Notes: generated by a model from the letters alone, not told the origin. A stretch of 64,000 bases of DNA from Leifsonia sp. NPDC080035 (GCF_040050925.1 NZ_CP157390.1:2356001-2420000), one strand, 5' to 3'; shown: positions 52,835 to 62,182, numbered from the stretch's first letter. Numbers and translations are program-made.

Positions 52835-52846
52835 TTGGCTAGCTAA
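52835..52846. promoter_or_regulatory. candidate operator TTGGCTAGCTAA upstream of the MMPL gene
   Basis: The near-perfect 12-bp dyad with GCTAGC centre lies just after a candidate -10 TAGGCT (52819-52824), where a repressor would block transcription, and 15 bp before the ATG. AT content is high locally. Confidence 0.45.
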
Positions 52847-52860
52847 ATCACGGAGGCGAG

Positions 52861-55074
52861 ATGTCGAGCACGTCCACACGCTGGTTGCGGGTCGTGGTGC
52901 CCGTCCTCCTCATCCTGGTGTGGCTGGTGCTCGCCGGCTTCGGCGGTCCCACCTTCGGGAAGCTCTCCGGCGTCTCGAGCAACGACCAGGCGGCCTTCCT
53001 GCCCGCCAGCGCCGAGTCGACGACGGTGCAGGACTGGCAGAAGCGGTTCACCGACTCCAACGCCATCCCCGCGATCGTGGTCGTGCAGGCCGACGCGAAG
53101 ATCCCGGCCAGCGACCTCGCACGGTACGCGCAGCTCGGCGAGAGGCTCGGCGAGGTCGACGGTGTGCAGAAGCCCGAGTCGGGACAGGCGACGAGCGTCG
53201 CCGGTCCCATCCCGTCCGAGGACGGGAAGGCCATCGAGTTCATCGTGCCCATCGCCGACTCGGACGAGGTCAAGACGGTGGTGGCCGACCTCCGTGGCGT
53301 ACTGAAGGACGAGCTGCCCGACGGGGCCCAGGGCTGGGTGACCGGGCCCGCCGGCCTCACCGCCGACCTGGTGAGCGCGTTCGGCGGCATCGACGGCATC
53401 CTGCTGCTCGTCGCTGTCGCAGCCGTGTTCGTCATCCTGCTGTTGGTCTATCGCGCCCTGCTGCTGCCGTTCCTGGTGCTGCTGACGTCGGTCTTCGCGC
53501 TGTGCGCGGCGATTCTCGTCGTCTACTTCTTCGCGCTCTGGGGATGGATCAAGCTGAGCGGCCAGAGCCAAGGCATCCTCTCCATCCTCGTCATCGGCGC
53601 AGCGACCGACTACTCGCTGCTCCTCGTCGCCCGCTACCGGGAGGCGCTGGAGCAGAACGCGTCGCGGTGGACGGCGATCCTGCGGGCGTGGAAGGCGGCG
53701 TTCGAGCCCATCCTCGCCTCCGGGGTCACCGTCATCATCGCCCTGCTGTGCCTGCTCTTCTCCGACCTCAACTCGAACAAGAGCCTGGGGCCGATCGCGG
53801 CGATCGGGATCGTGTTCTCTCTGCTCTCCGCGCTCACGCTGCTCCCGACGCTGCTCGCCGTGTTCGGGCGCGCGGTGTTCTGGCCGTTCCGGCCGAAGTA
53901 CGCGGAGCACGGCCACGAGCACCGGCACGCCGGCGGCGAGCAGGTGCCGGGGCTCGCCGGCATCCGCGGGATCTGGCGCCGTGTCGGGATGCTCATCGCG
54001 CGCCGCCCGCGGGTCACCTGGATCGTCTCCTGCCTCCTCCTCGCGGCCTGCGCCCTCGGACTCACCCAGCTGAAGGCGAACGGCGTCGAGCAGACGGATC
54101 TGGTGCTCTCGCAGTCGGACGCGGCCGACGGCCAGAAGGTGCTCGCCGAGCACTTCGACGCCGGCTCCGGGTCGCCCGTGCTGATCGTCGCGCGGGAGTC
54201 CGACGCGGACGCGGTCCTCACCGCGACCGAGAAGACGGACGGCATCGCCTCCGCAACGATCTACGCGGGCAACGTGCGGCCGCAGAGCACGCAGCCAGGA
54301 GAGGGCGGCCGGCCGGGCGCAGCCCCCGCGCCCGAGCCGATCGTGAAGGACGGACGGGTGCTCATCCAGGCGACGCTCGACTCCGAGCCGGACTCCGCGC
54401 AAGCGGAGCAGGTCGTCCGGGAGCTGCGCGAGACGCTGCCGTCGACCGACTCCAGCGTGCTCGTCGGAGGCGTGACCGCCATCGCGCTGGACACGAATGT
54501 CACCGCGCAGAGCGACCTCGCGAAGATCATCCCGATCGTGCTCGGCGTCATCCTGCTCATCCTGATGCTGCTGCTGCGCTCGATCCTCGCCCCGGTGCTG
54601 CTGATCGGCAGCGTTGTACTCTCCTACGCCGCGGCGCTCGGGGTCTCGGCGCTGGTGTTCAACCACGTGTTCGGTTTCCCCGGCGCGGACGCGGCGGTGC
54701 CGCTGTTCGGCTTCGTGTTCCTGGTGGCGCTCGGCGTCGACTACAACATCTTCCTGATGACCCGCGTGCGCGAGGAGTCGCTGCGGATCGGGACGCGTCC
54801 CGGGATCCTGCGCGGGCTCGGGGTCACCGGGAGCGTCATCACCTCGGCGGGGATCGTGCTCGCCGCGACGTTCGCGGCGCTCGCGGTCATCCCGATCCTC
54901 TTCCTGGTCCAGATCGCCTTCATCGTCGCGTTCGGAGTGCTGCTGGACACGGTGCTCGTGCGTTCGCTGCTGGTGCCCGCCCTGTCTTACGACATCGGGA
55001 GGGCGATCTGGTGGCCGTCCCGGCTCTGGCGGGAGGACAGAGTGCACAGCACGGCGGCTGACACCGTGGTCTGA
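52861..55074 (+). CDS. MMPL-family RND transporter
   Basis: The 737-residue protein has two repeats, each with one membrane helix, an extracytoplasmic loop and a bundle of about five helices. GAATDYSLLLVARYREAL in the first bundle and ALGVDYNIFLMTRVREE in the second are the MMPL proton-relay segments. An acidic/His-rich loop (~355-375) links the halves. It would export lipids or drugs by proton motive force. GGAGG precedes the ATG. A possible operator lies in the leader. Confidence 0.92.
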   Translation: MSSTSTRWLRVVVPVLLILVWLVLAGFGGPTFGKLSGVSSNDQAAFLPASAESTTVQDWQKRFTDSNAIPAIVVVQADAKIPASDLARYAQLGERLGEVDGVQKPESGQATSVAGPIPSEDGKAIEFIVPIADSDEVKTVVADLRGVLKDELPDGAQGWVTGPAGLTADLVSAFGGIDGILLLVAVAAVFVILLLVYRALLLPFLVLLTSVFALCAAILVVYFFALWGWIKLSGQSQGILSILVIGAATDYSLLLVARYREALEQNASRWTAILRAWKAAFEPILASGVTVIIALLCLLFSDLNSNKSLGPIAAIGIVFSLLSALTLLPTLLAVFGRAVFWPFRPKYAEHGHEHRHAGGEQVPGLAGIRGIWRRVGMLIARRPRVTWIVSCLLLAACALGLTQLKANGVEQTDLVLSQSDAADGQKVLAEHFDAGSGSPVLIVARESDADAVLTATEKTDGIASATIYAGNVRPQSTQPGEGGRPGAAPAPEPIVKDGRVLIQATLDSEPDSAQAEQVVRELRETLPSTDSSVLVGGVTAIALDTNVTAQSDLAKIIPIVLGVILLILMLLLRSILAPVLLIGSVVLSYAAALGVSALVFNHVFGFPGADAAVPLFGFVFLVALGVDYNIFLMTRVREESLRIGTRPGILRGLGVTGSVITSAGIVLAATFAALAVIPILFLVQIAFIVAFGVLLDTVLVRSLLVPALSYDIGRAIWWPSRLWREDRVHSTAADTVV

Positions 55075-55143
55075 CTGGACAATCTGCGCGGTTCCTGGGG
55101 CTCGCGTTGCCCGGGTGTCGCGCCGTCCGCGAGAGTTGCAGGC

Positions 55144-55920
55144 ATGACCTCCACGATCCTCGAGCAGGTCTCGGAGCGCGCCGCCGAAGCCGCGCTGCTG
55201 CGACGGCTCTACCGGACCATGGCCGCCGTCCGTCGCCTGGACCGGGAGGCGGTGGCCCTGCGCGGCCGCGGCGTCCTCCCGCACTACACCGGCATCCGCG
55301 GGCGCGAGGCGGTGCAGGTGGGCGCGACGGCGGCCCTCGACGCCGCCCGTGACGCGGCGTTTCCTGCCGACGACGAGCTGGGCGTCGCGGTCGCCCTCGG
55401 TGGCGACGCGGCGGAGGCGCTCGCGCCACGCCGCACGGGGACCGGCGGGTCCGGACTCCGCGGCCCGGTCGCCCACGCCGCCGGCTGGGCGCTCGGCGCC
55501 AAGCTCGACCGCACCGGCGGCTGCGCCCTGGTCGGGCTCGGTGCGGGCGCGGGATCCGCCACCGAGATCCGGGAGGCGGTGCGCACGGCGCGCGCGGCGG
55601 CGCTCCCGATCGTCTTCCTCTCCACCTCCGGCCGCGGCGAGGGCGCCGGGATGCCCGTCCTCCTCGTCGACGGAGCCGACGTGACCGCCGTGCACCAGGC
55701 GACGGCGGACGCGCTGGAGCAGGTGCGCGCCGGGATCGGCCCGATGCTCATCGATGCGGTCCTGCCCGGTCGCGACGCCTGGCCGGCGCGCGACCCGCTG
55801 CTGCTCTGCGAGCGCAGGCTGCGCGAGAGCGGCACCGTCGACGATGCGTTCTTCGCCCAGGTCGCCGACACGGCGGACGCCCTCGCGGAGCAGGTGCGCG
55901 GCCGTCTCGCCACGGCCTGA
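55144..55920 (+). CDS. 2-oxoacid dehydrogenase E1-alpha-like protein, cofactor motif lost
   Basis: The 258-residue protein aligns by pattern with E1-alpha subunits: LLRRLYRTMAAVRRLDREA, then HYTGIRGREAVQVGATAAL and PVAHAAGWALGAKL. Family members are ~330-400 residues. The thiamine-diphosphate motif GDG-x(~26)-NN is destroyed: GLG at 131-133 and TS near 161. It also lacks a partner E1-beta gene here. I infer a non-catalytic remnant or a repurposed protein; the reading frame is intact with a good codon pattern, so it is probably expressed. Confidence 0.7.
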   Translation: MTSTILEQVSERAAEAALLRRLYRTMAAVRRLDREAVALRGRGVLPHYTGIRGREAVQVGATAALDAARDAAFPADDELGVAVALGGDAAEALAPRRTGTGGSGLRGPVAHAAGWALGAKLDRTGGCALVGLGAGAGSATEIREAVRTARAAALPIVFLSTSGRGEGAGMPVLLVDGADVTAVHQATADALEQVRAGIGPMLIDAVLPGRDAWPARDPLLLCERRLRESGTVDDAFFAQVADTADALAEQVRGRLATA

Positions 55921-55947
55921 AACCGGCGCCCGGGGGATGATGGGGCA

Positions 55948-56673
55948 ATGCGCATCCACGTCGACCGTCACCCGGGTCAGGACCCGGTGCTCCTCGTCCA
56001 CGGCTTCGCCACCACCGGCGCGCTGACCTGGGAGGCGACCGGCTGGGTCGCGGCTCTCGCCGCAGCGGGGCGCGGCGCCCTGGTGCCGGACCTGCGCGGC
56101 CACGGCGCGTCCGAGAAGCCGCACGAGGCGTCCGCCTACTCGCCGGAGCTGCTGGCGCGGGACCTGCTCGCGGTCCTCGACGAGCAGGGGGTCGGCGGCG
56201 TCGATGTGATCGGCTACTCGATGGGCAGCTGGGTCGCGCTCGCCCTGGTGGGGCTAGCGCCGGAGCGCGTGCGGCGGGTCGTGGTCGGCGGCGTCGGCAC
56301 CGTCGAGCAGTTCGGCCGGTGGGGCGTCGCCGACGTGCGGCGCGCCATCCTCGACGGGGTCGACACACTGCCGCCTGAGTCGCCTCTGGCGCCGCTGCTC
56401 GCCTCGCTGCGGGAGGCGCCCGGGGTGGACAGGGAGGCGCTCGCCGCGTGCGCGGAGGGGATGGCCGCCCACCCGCTTCCGCTCGCCTCCACCGTGCCCA
56501 CCCTGCTCGTCGTGGGCGAAGCGGACCCGGTGGCGGAAGGGGTGGACGACGCCGCGGCCCTGCTCGGCGCTGAGCTCGTCGTGCTCCCGCGCCGCAACCA
56601 CATCACGACGCTCTCCGCGCGTGGTTTCAAGCAGGCTGCGCTCCCGTTCCTGGGAGCTTCGGTCAGCCTGTAG
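55948..56673 (+). CDS. alpha/beta hydrolase
   Basis: The 241-residue cytosolic protein has HGFATTG (oxyanion), nucleophile Ser91 (GYSMGS), candidate Asp in GEADPVAEG and His in RNHITT. It belongs to the esterase/lactonase-like hydrolases; the substrate is unknown. It follows the E1-alpha-like gene by 27 bp. GATGAT 6 nt before the ATG could be a weak leaderless -10. Confidence 0.85.
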   Translation: MRIHVDRHPGQDPVLLVHGFATTGALTWEATGWVAALAAAGRGALVPDLRGHGASEKPHEASAYSPELLARDLLAVLDEQGVGGVDVIGYSMGSWVALALVGLAPERVRRVVVGGVGTVEQFGRWGVADVRRAILDGVDTLPPESPLAPLLASLREAPGVDREALAACAEGMAAHPLPLASTVPTLLVVGEADPVAEGVDDAAALLGAELVVLPRRNHITTLSARGFKQAALPFLGASVSL

Positions 56674-56693
56674 GCGGCCACATGGAGTGGTCG

Positions 56694-56699
56694 TACGAT
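56694..56699 (+). promoter_or_regulatory. -10 hexamer TACGAT of the Lrp-family gene
   Basis: TACGAT sits 23 nt before the ATG, giving a short leader with GGAGG as ribosome-binding site. Confidence 0.45.
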
Positions 56700-56722
56700 G
56701 TGCGGGGACCGAAGGAGGCCGG

Positions 56723-57196
56723 ATGATCGACAGGCTGGACGCCGAGCTCATCGAGCTGCTGACCACCGAGCCACGGCTCGGCGTGTTCGAGGCCTCCCGG
56801 CGGCTCGGTGTCGCCAGGGGCACCGTCCAGGCCAGGCTCGACCGGCTTCAGCGCAGCGGCGTGGTGAAGGACTTCGCCCCGACCATCGACAGCGAGCGGC
56901 TCGGCTACCCGGTCACGGCGTTCGTGACCGCGTCGATCGCGCAGGGCGACTCCACCCCGGTCGAGCATCTGCGGGACATCCCCGAGGTGCTGGAGGTGCA
57001 CACTGTCACCGGCTCGGGCGACCTGATGATCCGCGCGGTCGCGCGCTCGAACGCCGACCTGCAACGGGTGATCGACGACATCCTGAGCGGTCCGGGCATC
57101 ACCAGGACGTCGACCGTGATTGCGCTGGAGACCAAGATCGACCACCGCTCGGTGCCGCTGGTGCGCTCCGCGGTGGAGGACGAGAGGAATGACTGA
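56723..57196 (+). CDS. Lrp/AsnC-family transcriptional regulator
   Basis: The 157-residue protein has an N-terminal helix-turn-helix (LDAELIELLTTEP, then ASRRLGVARGTVQARLDRL) and an AsnC ligand-binding domain (~75-150). Its stop overlaps the aldehyde dehydrogenase ATG, so it likely regulates that operon in response to an amino acid or related metabolite. Confidence 0.9.
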   Translation: MIDRLDAELIELLTTEPRLGVFEASRRLGVARGTVQARLDRLQRSGVVKDFAPTIDSERLGYPVTAFVTASIAQGDSTPVEHLRDIPEVLEVHTVTGSGDLMIRAVARSNADLQRVIDDILSGPGITRTSTVIALETKIDHRSVPLVRSAVEDERND

Positions 57197-58665
57197 TGGC
57201 GATGGATGAGAAGGCCCTGCTCGAGCGCGTCCCCGACCGCCTGTACATCGGCGGGGAGTGGGTGACGGGATCGGCGGGAACGCTCACCGTCTACGACCCG
57301 GCGACCGGCGACGCCATCCGTGAGATCGCGGACGCGTCCCCGGAGGACGGGATCCGGGCGCTGGATGCGGCGGTGGCGGCGCAGGAGGCGTGGGCGGCGA
57401 CGCCGCCGCGGACGCGGGGCGAGATCCTGCGGCGGGCGTTCGATCTGCTGCAGGAGCGGCGGGACGAGTTCGCGCTGCTGATGACGCTGGAGATGGGCAA
57501 GCCGCTGGCCGAGGCCAGCGGCGAGGTGACCTACGGCGGCGAGTTCCTGCGCTGGTTCTCGGAGGAGGCGGTGCGCATCTCCGGCCGGTACGCGACGAAT
57601 CCGGAGGGGACGGGGCGGATGATCGTCTCGCAGCATCCGGTGGGTCCGTGCTTCCTGATCACGCCGTGGAACTTCCCGCTGGCAATGGCGACCCGCAAGA
57701 TCGCCCCGGCCCTCGCGGCCGGCTGCACCGTCGTCATCAAGCCGGCCGAGCTGACGCCGCTGACCACGCTGTACTTCGCCAAGCTCATGGAGGACGCAGG
57801 GCTGCCGGCCGGGGTGCTCAACGTGCTCACGACATCCACCTCGGGGAAGGTCTCCGCGCCGATCATCGCCGACGCGCGGCTGCGCAAGCTGTCGTTCACG
57901 GGCTCGACCGAGGTGGGCAGGCGGCTGCTGCAGCAGGCGTCCGAGAACGTGCTGCGCACGTCCATGGAGCTGGGCGGCAACGCCCCGTTCGTGGTGTTCG
58001 AGGATGCGGACCTGGACAAAGCGGTCGACGGCGCGATGCTGGCGAAGTTCCGCAACATCGGCGAGGCCTGCACCGCCGCCAACCGGTTCATCGTGCACGA
58101 GGCGGTCGCGGACGAGTTCGCTCGCCGCGTCACCGAGCGGGTGAACGGCCTGCGGGTCGGTCGCGGCACCGAGGACGGGGTGACGATCGGACCGCTCATC
58201 AACGCGGACGCCGTGGACAAGGCGGCGGAGCTGCTGCAGGATGCGGTGTCCCGCGGCGCCTCCGTGCTCACCGGCGGGTCCCGGGTCGAGGGCGCCGGCA
58301 CGTTCTTCGAGCCGACCGTGGTGACGGATGTGCGCGCGGGCAGCGAGATCCTGCGGCAGGAGATCTTCGGCCCTGTGCTCTCGATCGTGCGGTTCGGCGA
58401 CGAGGACGAGGCGGTCAGGATCGCCAACGACACCGAGTATGGCCTGGTCTCGTACGTGTTCACGAGGGACCTGGCGCGCGGTCAGCGGATGATCGAGCGG
58501 CTGCAGACGGGGATGATGGGGCTGAACGTCGGCGTGGTGTCCAACGCCGCGGCACCGTTCGGCGGCGTGAAGCAGTCCGGCCTCGGCCGGGAGGGCGGCT
58601 TCGAGGGCATCCACGAGTACCTCAGCACGAAGTACACCCTGACGCCCGACCCGTTCGGAGCCTGA
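57196..58665 (+). CDS. NAD(P)-dependent aldehyde dehydrogenase (succinate-semialdehyde dehydrogenase type)
   Basis: The 489-residue enzyme has catalytic Cys292 (GEACTAANRF) and Glu258 (MELGGNAP), with FTGSTEVGR for cofactor binding. The KFRNIGEACTAANRFIVHE region resembles succinate-semialdehyde dehydrogenases, although other aldehydes are possible. It starts an operon with thiolase and SDR genes under an Lrp-type regulator. Confidence 0.88.
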   Translation: MAMDEKALLERVPDRLYIGGEWVTGSAGTLTVYDPATGDAIREIADASPEDGIRALDAAVAAQEAWAATPPRTRGEILRRAFDLLQERRDEFALLMTLEMGKPLAEASGEVTYGGEFLRWFSEEAVRISGRYATNPEGTGRMIVSQHPVGPCFLITPWNFPLAMATRKIAPALAAGCTVVIKPAELTPLTTLYFAKLMEDAGLPAGVLNVLTTSTSGKVSAPIIADARLRKLSFTGSTEVGRRLLQQASENVLRTSMELGGNAPFVVFEDADLDKAVDGAMLAKFRNIGEACTAANRFIVHEAVADEFARRVTERVNGLRVGRGTEDGVTIGPLINADAVDKAAELLQDAVSRGASVLTGGSRVEGAGTFFEPTVVTDVRAGSEILRQEIFGPVLSIVRFGDEDEAVRIANDTEYGLVSYVFTRDLARGQRMIERLQTGMMGLNVGVVSNAAAPFGGVKQSGLGREGGFEGIHEYLSTKYTLTPDPFGA

Positions 58666-58666
58666 G

Positions 58667-59857
58667 ATGGCAGCGACCGAAGCCGTCATCGTCGACGTCG
58701 TCCGCACGCCGTCCGGGCGCGGCAAGCCGGGTGGTGAGCTCTCCGACATCCATCCCGCCGACCTGCTCGCCGGGGTGCTCGAGGAGCTGCTGCACCGCAC
58801 CGGGGTCGACCCCGCCGTCGTGGACGACGTGATCGGCGGCTGCGTCACCCAGGCGGGCGAGCAGGCGGGCAACATCACGCGGACGGCGGTGCTCAGCGCC
58901 GGGTTCCCGGAGAGCGTGCCCGCCGTCACGATCGACCGGCAGTGCGGCTCCAGCCAGCAGGCGGCGGCGTTCGCCGCGCAGGGCGTGATCGCCGGCGCGT
59001 ACGACGTCGTCATCGCCTGCGGCGTCGAGTCGATGAGCCGGGCGCCGATGGGATCCAACGTCGGGGGCGCATCCCTCGGCGGGGAGCTGCTGCACCAGCG
59101 CTATCCAGACGGGCTCGTCAATCAGGGCGTCGCGGCCGAGCTGATCGCCGACCGCTGGGGATTCTCGCGCGCGGAGCTCGACGACTTCGCGGCGCTGTCG
59201 CACCAGCGCGCTGCGGAGGCCGCTGCGAGCGGCGCCTTCGACGCTGAGCTGATGCCGGTGCCGACGCCCGACAGCGGCAGCGTGAGCGCCGACGAGACGA
59301 TCCGGCCGGGGACGACCGCGGAGAAGCTCGCCGCGCTGGCGCCCTCGTTCCGCACCGACGCCCTGGCGGCGCGGTTCCCGCAGCTGGAGTGGCGCATCAC
59401 GCCCGGAAACTCCTCCCCGCTGACGGACGGCGCCTCGGCCGCCCTGATCATGAGCGCGGAGGCGGCGGCGCGCCTCGGGGTGACGCCGCGGGCGCGCTTC
59501 CACTCGTTCGCGGTGGCCGGCAGCGACCCCCTGTTCATGCTGACGGGCATTCTGCCCGCGACCAGGAAGCTGCTCGACCGCAGCGGCGTCCGGATCGACG
59601 AGATCGACGCCTTCGAGGTGAACGAGGCGTTCGCTCCCGTGCCACTGCTGTGGCGGCGCGAGTTCGACGCCGACCCCGCGAGGCTGAACCCGCGCGGCGG
59701 CGCCATCGCGCTGGGCCACGCGCTCGGCTCGTCCGGAACCCGGCTGCTCGCTACGCTCGTCTCGGAGCTGGAGGCGACCGGAGGCCGCTTCGGGCTGCAG
59801 ACGATGTGCGAGGGCGGCGGCACCGCCAACGCGACGCTCATCGAGATCCTGCGCTGA
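58667..59857 (+). CDS. thiolase (acetyl-CoA acyltransferase)
   Basis: The 396-residue enzyme has nucleophile Cys93 (DRQCGSSQQA), NEAFA, and a C-terminal MCEGGGTANA with the second cysteine. GHALGSSGTR carries the catalytic His where most have GHPLGATG. It cleaves or forms 3-ketoacyl-CoA. It lies 1 nt after the aldehyde dehydrogenase stop. Confidence 0.92.
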   Translation: MAATEAVIVDVVRTPSGRGKPGGELSDIHPADLLAGVLEELLHRTGVDPAVVDDVIGGCVTQAGEQAGNITRTAVLSAGFPESVPAVTIDRQCGSSQQAAAFAAQGVIAGAYDVVIACGVESMSRAPMGSNVGGASLGGELLHQRYPDGLVNQGVAAELIADRWGFSRAELDDFAALSHQRAAEAAASGAFDAELMPVPTPDSGSVSADETIRPGTTAEKLAALAPSFRTDALAARFPQLEWRITPGNSSPLTDGASAALIMSAEAAARLGVTPRARFHSFAVAGSDPLFMLTGILPATRKLLDRSGVRIDEIDAFEVNEAFAPVPLLWRREFDADPARLNPRGGAIALGHALGSSGTRLLATLVSELEATGGRFGLQTMCEGGGTANATLIEILR

Positions 59858-59889
59858 CGCGCATCCACTCCCCGAACGGAAGGACACCC

Positions 59890-60651
59890 ATGCAGATCGA
59901 CGGATGCTCTGCCATCGTCACCGGAGGCGCGAGCGGCCTCGGGAACGCCACCGCCCACGCGCTGACCGACGCGGGCGCACGGGTCGTGCTGCTCGACCTG
60001 CCGACCTCGGAGGGCGAGAAGGCGGCCACCGCGCTCGGCCCGCACGCCCGGTTCGTCGCCGCCGACGTGACGGACGAGGACCAGGTGCAGGCCGCGGTGA
60101 CCGCCGCGGGCGAGCTCGGTCCGCTCCGGGTCGTCGTCAACTGCGCGGGCATCGCGACGGCGCAGAAGGTGCTCGGCCGCGACGGCGTGCTGCCGCTGGA
60201 GAGCTTCGAGCGCGTGGTCCGCGTCAACCTGATCGGCACGTTCAACGTGGTCCGGCTGGCCGCCGCGGCGATGGTCGAGACGGAGCCGGTGGGGGAGGAG
60301 CGCGGCGTGATCGTCAACACCGCCTCCGTGGCCGCCTTCGACGGCCAGATCGGGCAGCCGGCCTACTCGGCGTCGAAGGGTGGTGTCGCCGCGATGACGC
60401 TGCCGCTCGCCCGCGAGTTCGCGCGCAGCCTGATCCGGGTGGTGACGATCGCCCCCGGCATCTTCGAGACGCCGATGATGGCGGGGCTCCCGCAGGCGGC
60501 GCAGGACTCCCTTGCGGCGCAGGTTCCGCATCCCGCGCGTCTCGGCCGCCCGACCGAGTACGCGGCGCTCGTCCGCCACATCGTCGACAACCCGATGCTC
60601 AACGGCGAAACCATCCGCCTCGACGGCGCCATCCGCATGCAGCCCAAGTAA
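59890..60651 (+). CDS. short-chain dehydrogenase (3-hydroxyacyl-CoA dehydrogenase type 2-like)
   Basis: The 253-residue protein has TGGASGLG for NAD, NCAGIA, and the catalytic Ser-Tyr-Lys with YSASKGG. It resembles HSD17B10-like 3-hydroxyacyl-CoA dehydrogenases, which would make thiolase substrate from 3-hydroxyacyl-CoA. It is the last gene of the operon and is followed by a terminator. Confidence 0.9.
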   Translation: MQIDGCSAIVTGGASGLGNATAHALTDAGARVVLLDLPTSEGEKAATALGPHARFVAADVTDEDQVQAAVTAAGELGPLRVVVNCAGIATAQKVLGRDGVLPLESFERVVRVNLIGTFNVVRLAAAAMVETEPVGEERGVIVNTASVAAFDGQIGQPAYSASKGGVAAMTLPLAREFARSLIRVVTIAPGIFETPMMAGLPQAAQDSLAAQVPHPARLGRPTEYAALVRHIVDNPMLNGETIRLDGAIRMQPK

Positions 60652-60657
60652 CCGCAA

Positions 60658-60708
60658 CCGCCGAGTACGCAGAGAATCGCACGAAAACCGCCGAGTACGG
60701 AGAGAATC
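60658..60708. repeat. 21-nt direct repeat, period 30
   Basis: Two copies (60658-60678, 60688-60708) share CCGCCGAGTACG and AGAGAATC and differ at one base. The second copy is also the left part of the terminator stem. Confidence 0.7.
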
Positions 60709-60728
60709 TTCGTACTCGGCGGTTTTCG
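60682..60728. terminator. bidirectional terminator between the SDR and ScfR/RamB-like genes
   Basis: CGAAAACCGCCGAGTACG (60682-60699) pairs perfectly with 60711-60728 around an 11-nt loop. A/T runs at the outer stem suit both directions. Confidence 0.85.
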
Positions 60729-60742
60729 GTTGGGACTCGGGG

Positions 60743-62176
60743 CTACAGGGCGGAGTGGGACTCGAGGAACGTGTAGACGTCCGAATCGTCGACCCCGGGG
60801 AACGAGCCGGAGGGCAGGGGCGAGAGGATGTGCGCGTGCAGCCGCGCGCTCGGCCACGCCTTGCCCGCCCAGCGGCTGGAGAGGTCGGACGCCGGCCGCT
60901 TGCAGCACGACTCGTCCGGGCAGCGGGATTCGGTGCGCACCGTCGTCTCCCGGCCGCGGAACCACTTCGCCTGGTCGAACGGCACCCCGACGCTGATCGA
61001 GAAGCCGCCCTCCGCCGTGGAGCCGACCTGCGTCGCGCACCAGTACGTGCCGGCGGGCGTGTCGGTGTACTGGTACATCTCCGTCGTGCGGTTGGTGTGC
61101 GTGAACGCGGTGCGCGCGCCCCACTTGCGGCAGACGACCTGGCCCTCGATCGAGCCGGTGACGTCGGTCGGCAGCGGCAGTCCGTCGTTCTCGTAGCCCT
61201 TGTAGAGCGCGCCGTCGTCGCCGACGCGCAGGAAGTGCAGCGGCATGTCGAGATGCCGGGTCGCCAGGTTGGTCAGCCGCAGCGCCGCGGCCTCATGGGT
61301 CACCCCGAACGCGTCGCGGAAGTCCTCGACCGCGAGGTCCTTGTCCTTCTTCGCCTGCTCGAGGAAGGCGACCGCCGCCCGCTGCGGCATCAGGCAGCAC
61401 GCCGCGAAGTAGTTGATCTCCAGCCGTTGCCGGAGGAAGTCGGCGTAGCTCGCGGGTCGCTCGTGCCCGAGCAGCCGATGCGCCATCGCCTGCAGTGCCA
61501 TCGACCGCAGGCCGTGGCCGCCGGGGATGGACGCCGGCGGCAGGTAGATGCGGCCGTTCTCCAGGTCGGTGATGGAGCGCGTGGAGTGCGGGAGGTCGTC
61601 CGCGTAGATCAGTTCGAAGCCCAGCTGCTCGGCCATCACGCTCACCTCGCGGTGGGTGAGCGCGCCGCGCACGTGGCCCGACGCCTTCACCCGCTCCTCG
61701 GCGAGGTCCTCGATCTCGGCGATGTAGTTGTCCTTGCCGCGCATCCGCTCCCGGAGCTCTGTGTTCGCCCTGCGCGCCTCCTCCGGCGTCGCGATCGCCT
61801 CGGACGCTCGGCGTGCGAGCTCCCGGTGCAGGCCGACCAGCGCCTCCAGCGTCTCGGTCGGGGTGCCCTTCGTCGGCTTGACCGCAGGCAGGCCGAGCGA
61901 CCCGTACAGGGTGCCGCGCTGCGCCCGGGCGAGCTCGATCTCCAGGGCCGCGCGCTCGTCCGGCGGCTCCGCGGAGAGCAGGTCGGCCAGCTGCACGCCG
62001 AGCGCGGCGGCGATGCCCGACAGCAGGGTGACCCGTGGCTCGCGCTTGCCGTTCTCGATCAGGGAGAGCTGGCTCGGGGCGACGCCGGTCGCGGCGCCCA
62101 GCTCGTCGAGGGTCATCCCGCGGCTGGTGCGGAAATGCCGGATCCGGTGGCCAAGGGTGGCGACGTCAGCGTCCAT
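60743..62176 (-). CDS. XRE-family regulator of short-chain fatty acid metabolism (RamB/ScfR-like)
   Basis: The 477-residue protein has a helix-turn-helix (~10-65, MTLDELGAATGVAPSQLSLIENGK), a middle region resembling the ImmA/IrrE-type domain (MAHRLLGHE at ~245) and a C-terminal Cys-containing region (CPDESCCKRP). This is the RamB/ScfR architecture that represses or activates acetate and propionate genes in corynebacteria and mycobacteria. The start ATG follows TATCGT and 6 nt. A perfect palindrome lies just upstream, shared with pckG. Confidence 0.85.
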   Translation of the reverse strand: MDADVATLGHRIRHFRTSRGMTLDELGAATGVAPSQLSLIENGKREPRVTLLSGIAAALGVQLADLLSAEPPDERAALEIELARAQRGTLYGSLGLPAVKPTKGTPTETLEALVGLHRELARRASEAIATPEEARRANTELRERMRGKDNYIAEIEDLAEERVKASGHVRGALTHREVSVMAEQLGFELIYADDLPHSTRSITDLENGRIYLPPASIPGGHGLRSMALQAMAHRLLGHERPASYADFLRQRLEINYFAACCLMPQRAAVAFLEQAKKDKDLAVEDFRDAFGVTHEAAALRLTNLATRHLDMPLHFLRVGDDGALYKGYENDGLPLPTDVTGSIEGQVVCRKWGARTAFTHTNRTTEMYQYTDTPAGTYWCATQVGSTAEGGFSISVGVPFDQAKWFRGRETTVRTESRCPDESCCKRPASDLSSRWAGKAWPSARLHAHILSPLPSGSFPGVDDSDVYTFLESHSAL

Positions 62177-62182
62177 CCCTTC

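Noticed and set aside
52843..56124. 1093-codon minus-strand open frame opposite the MMPL gene
   Set aside because: It is His/Asp/Arg-rich shadow translation; the plus strand encodes a complete MMPL protein and E1-alpha-like protein.
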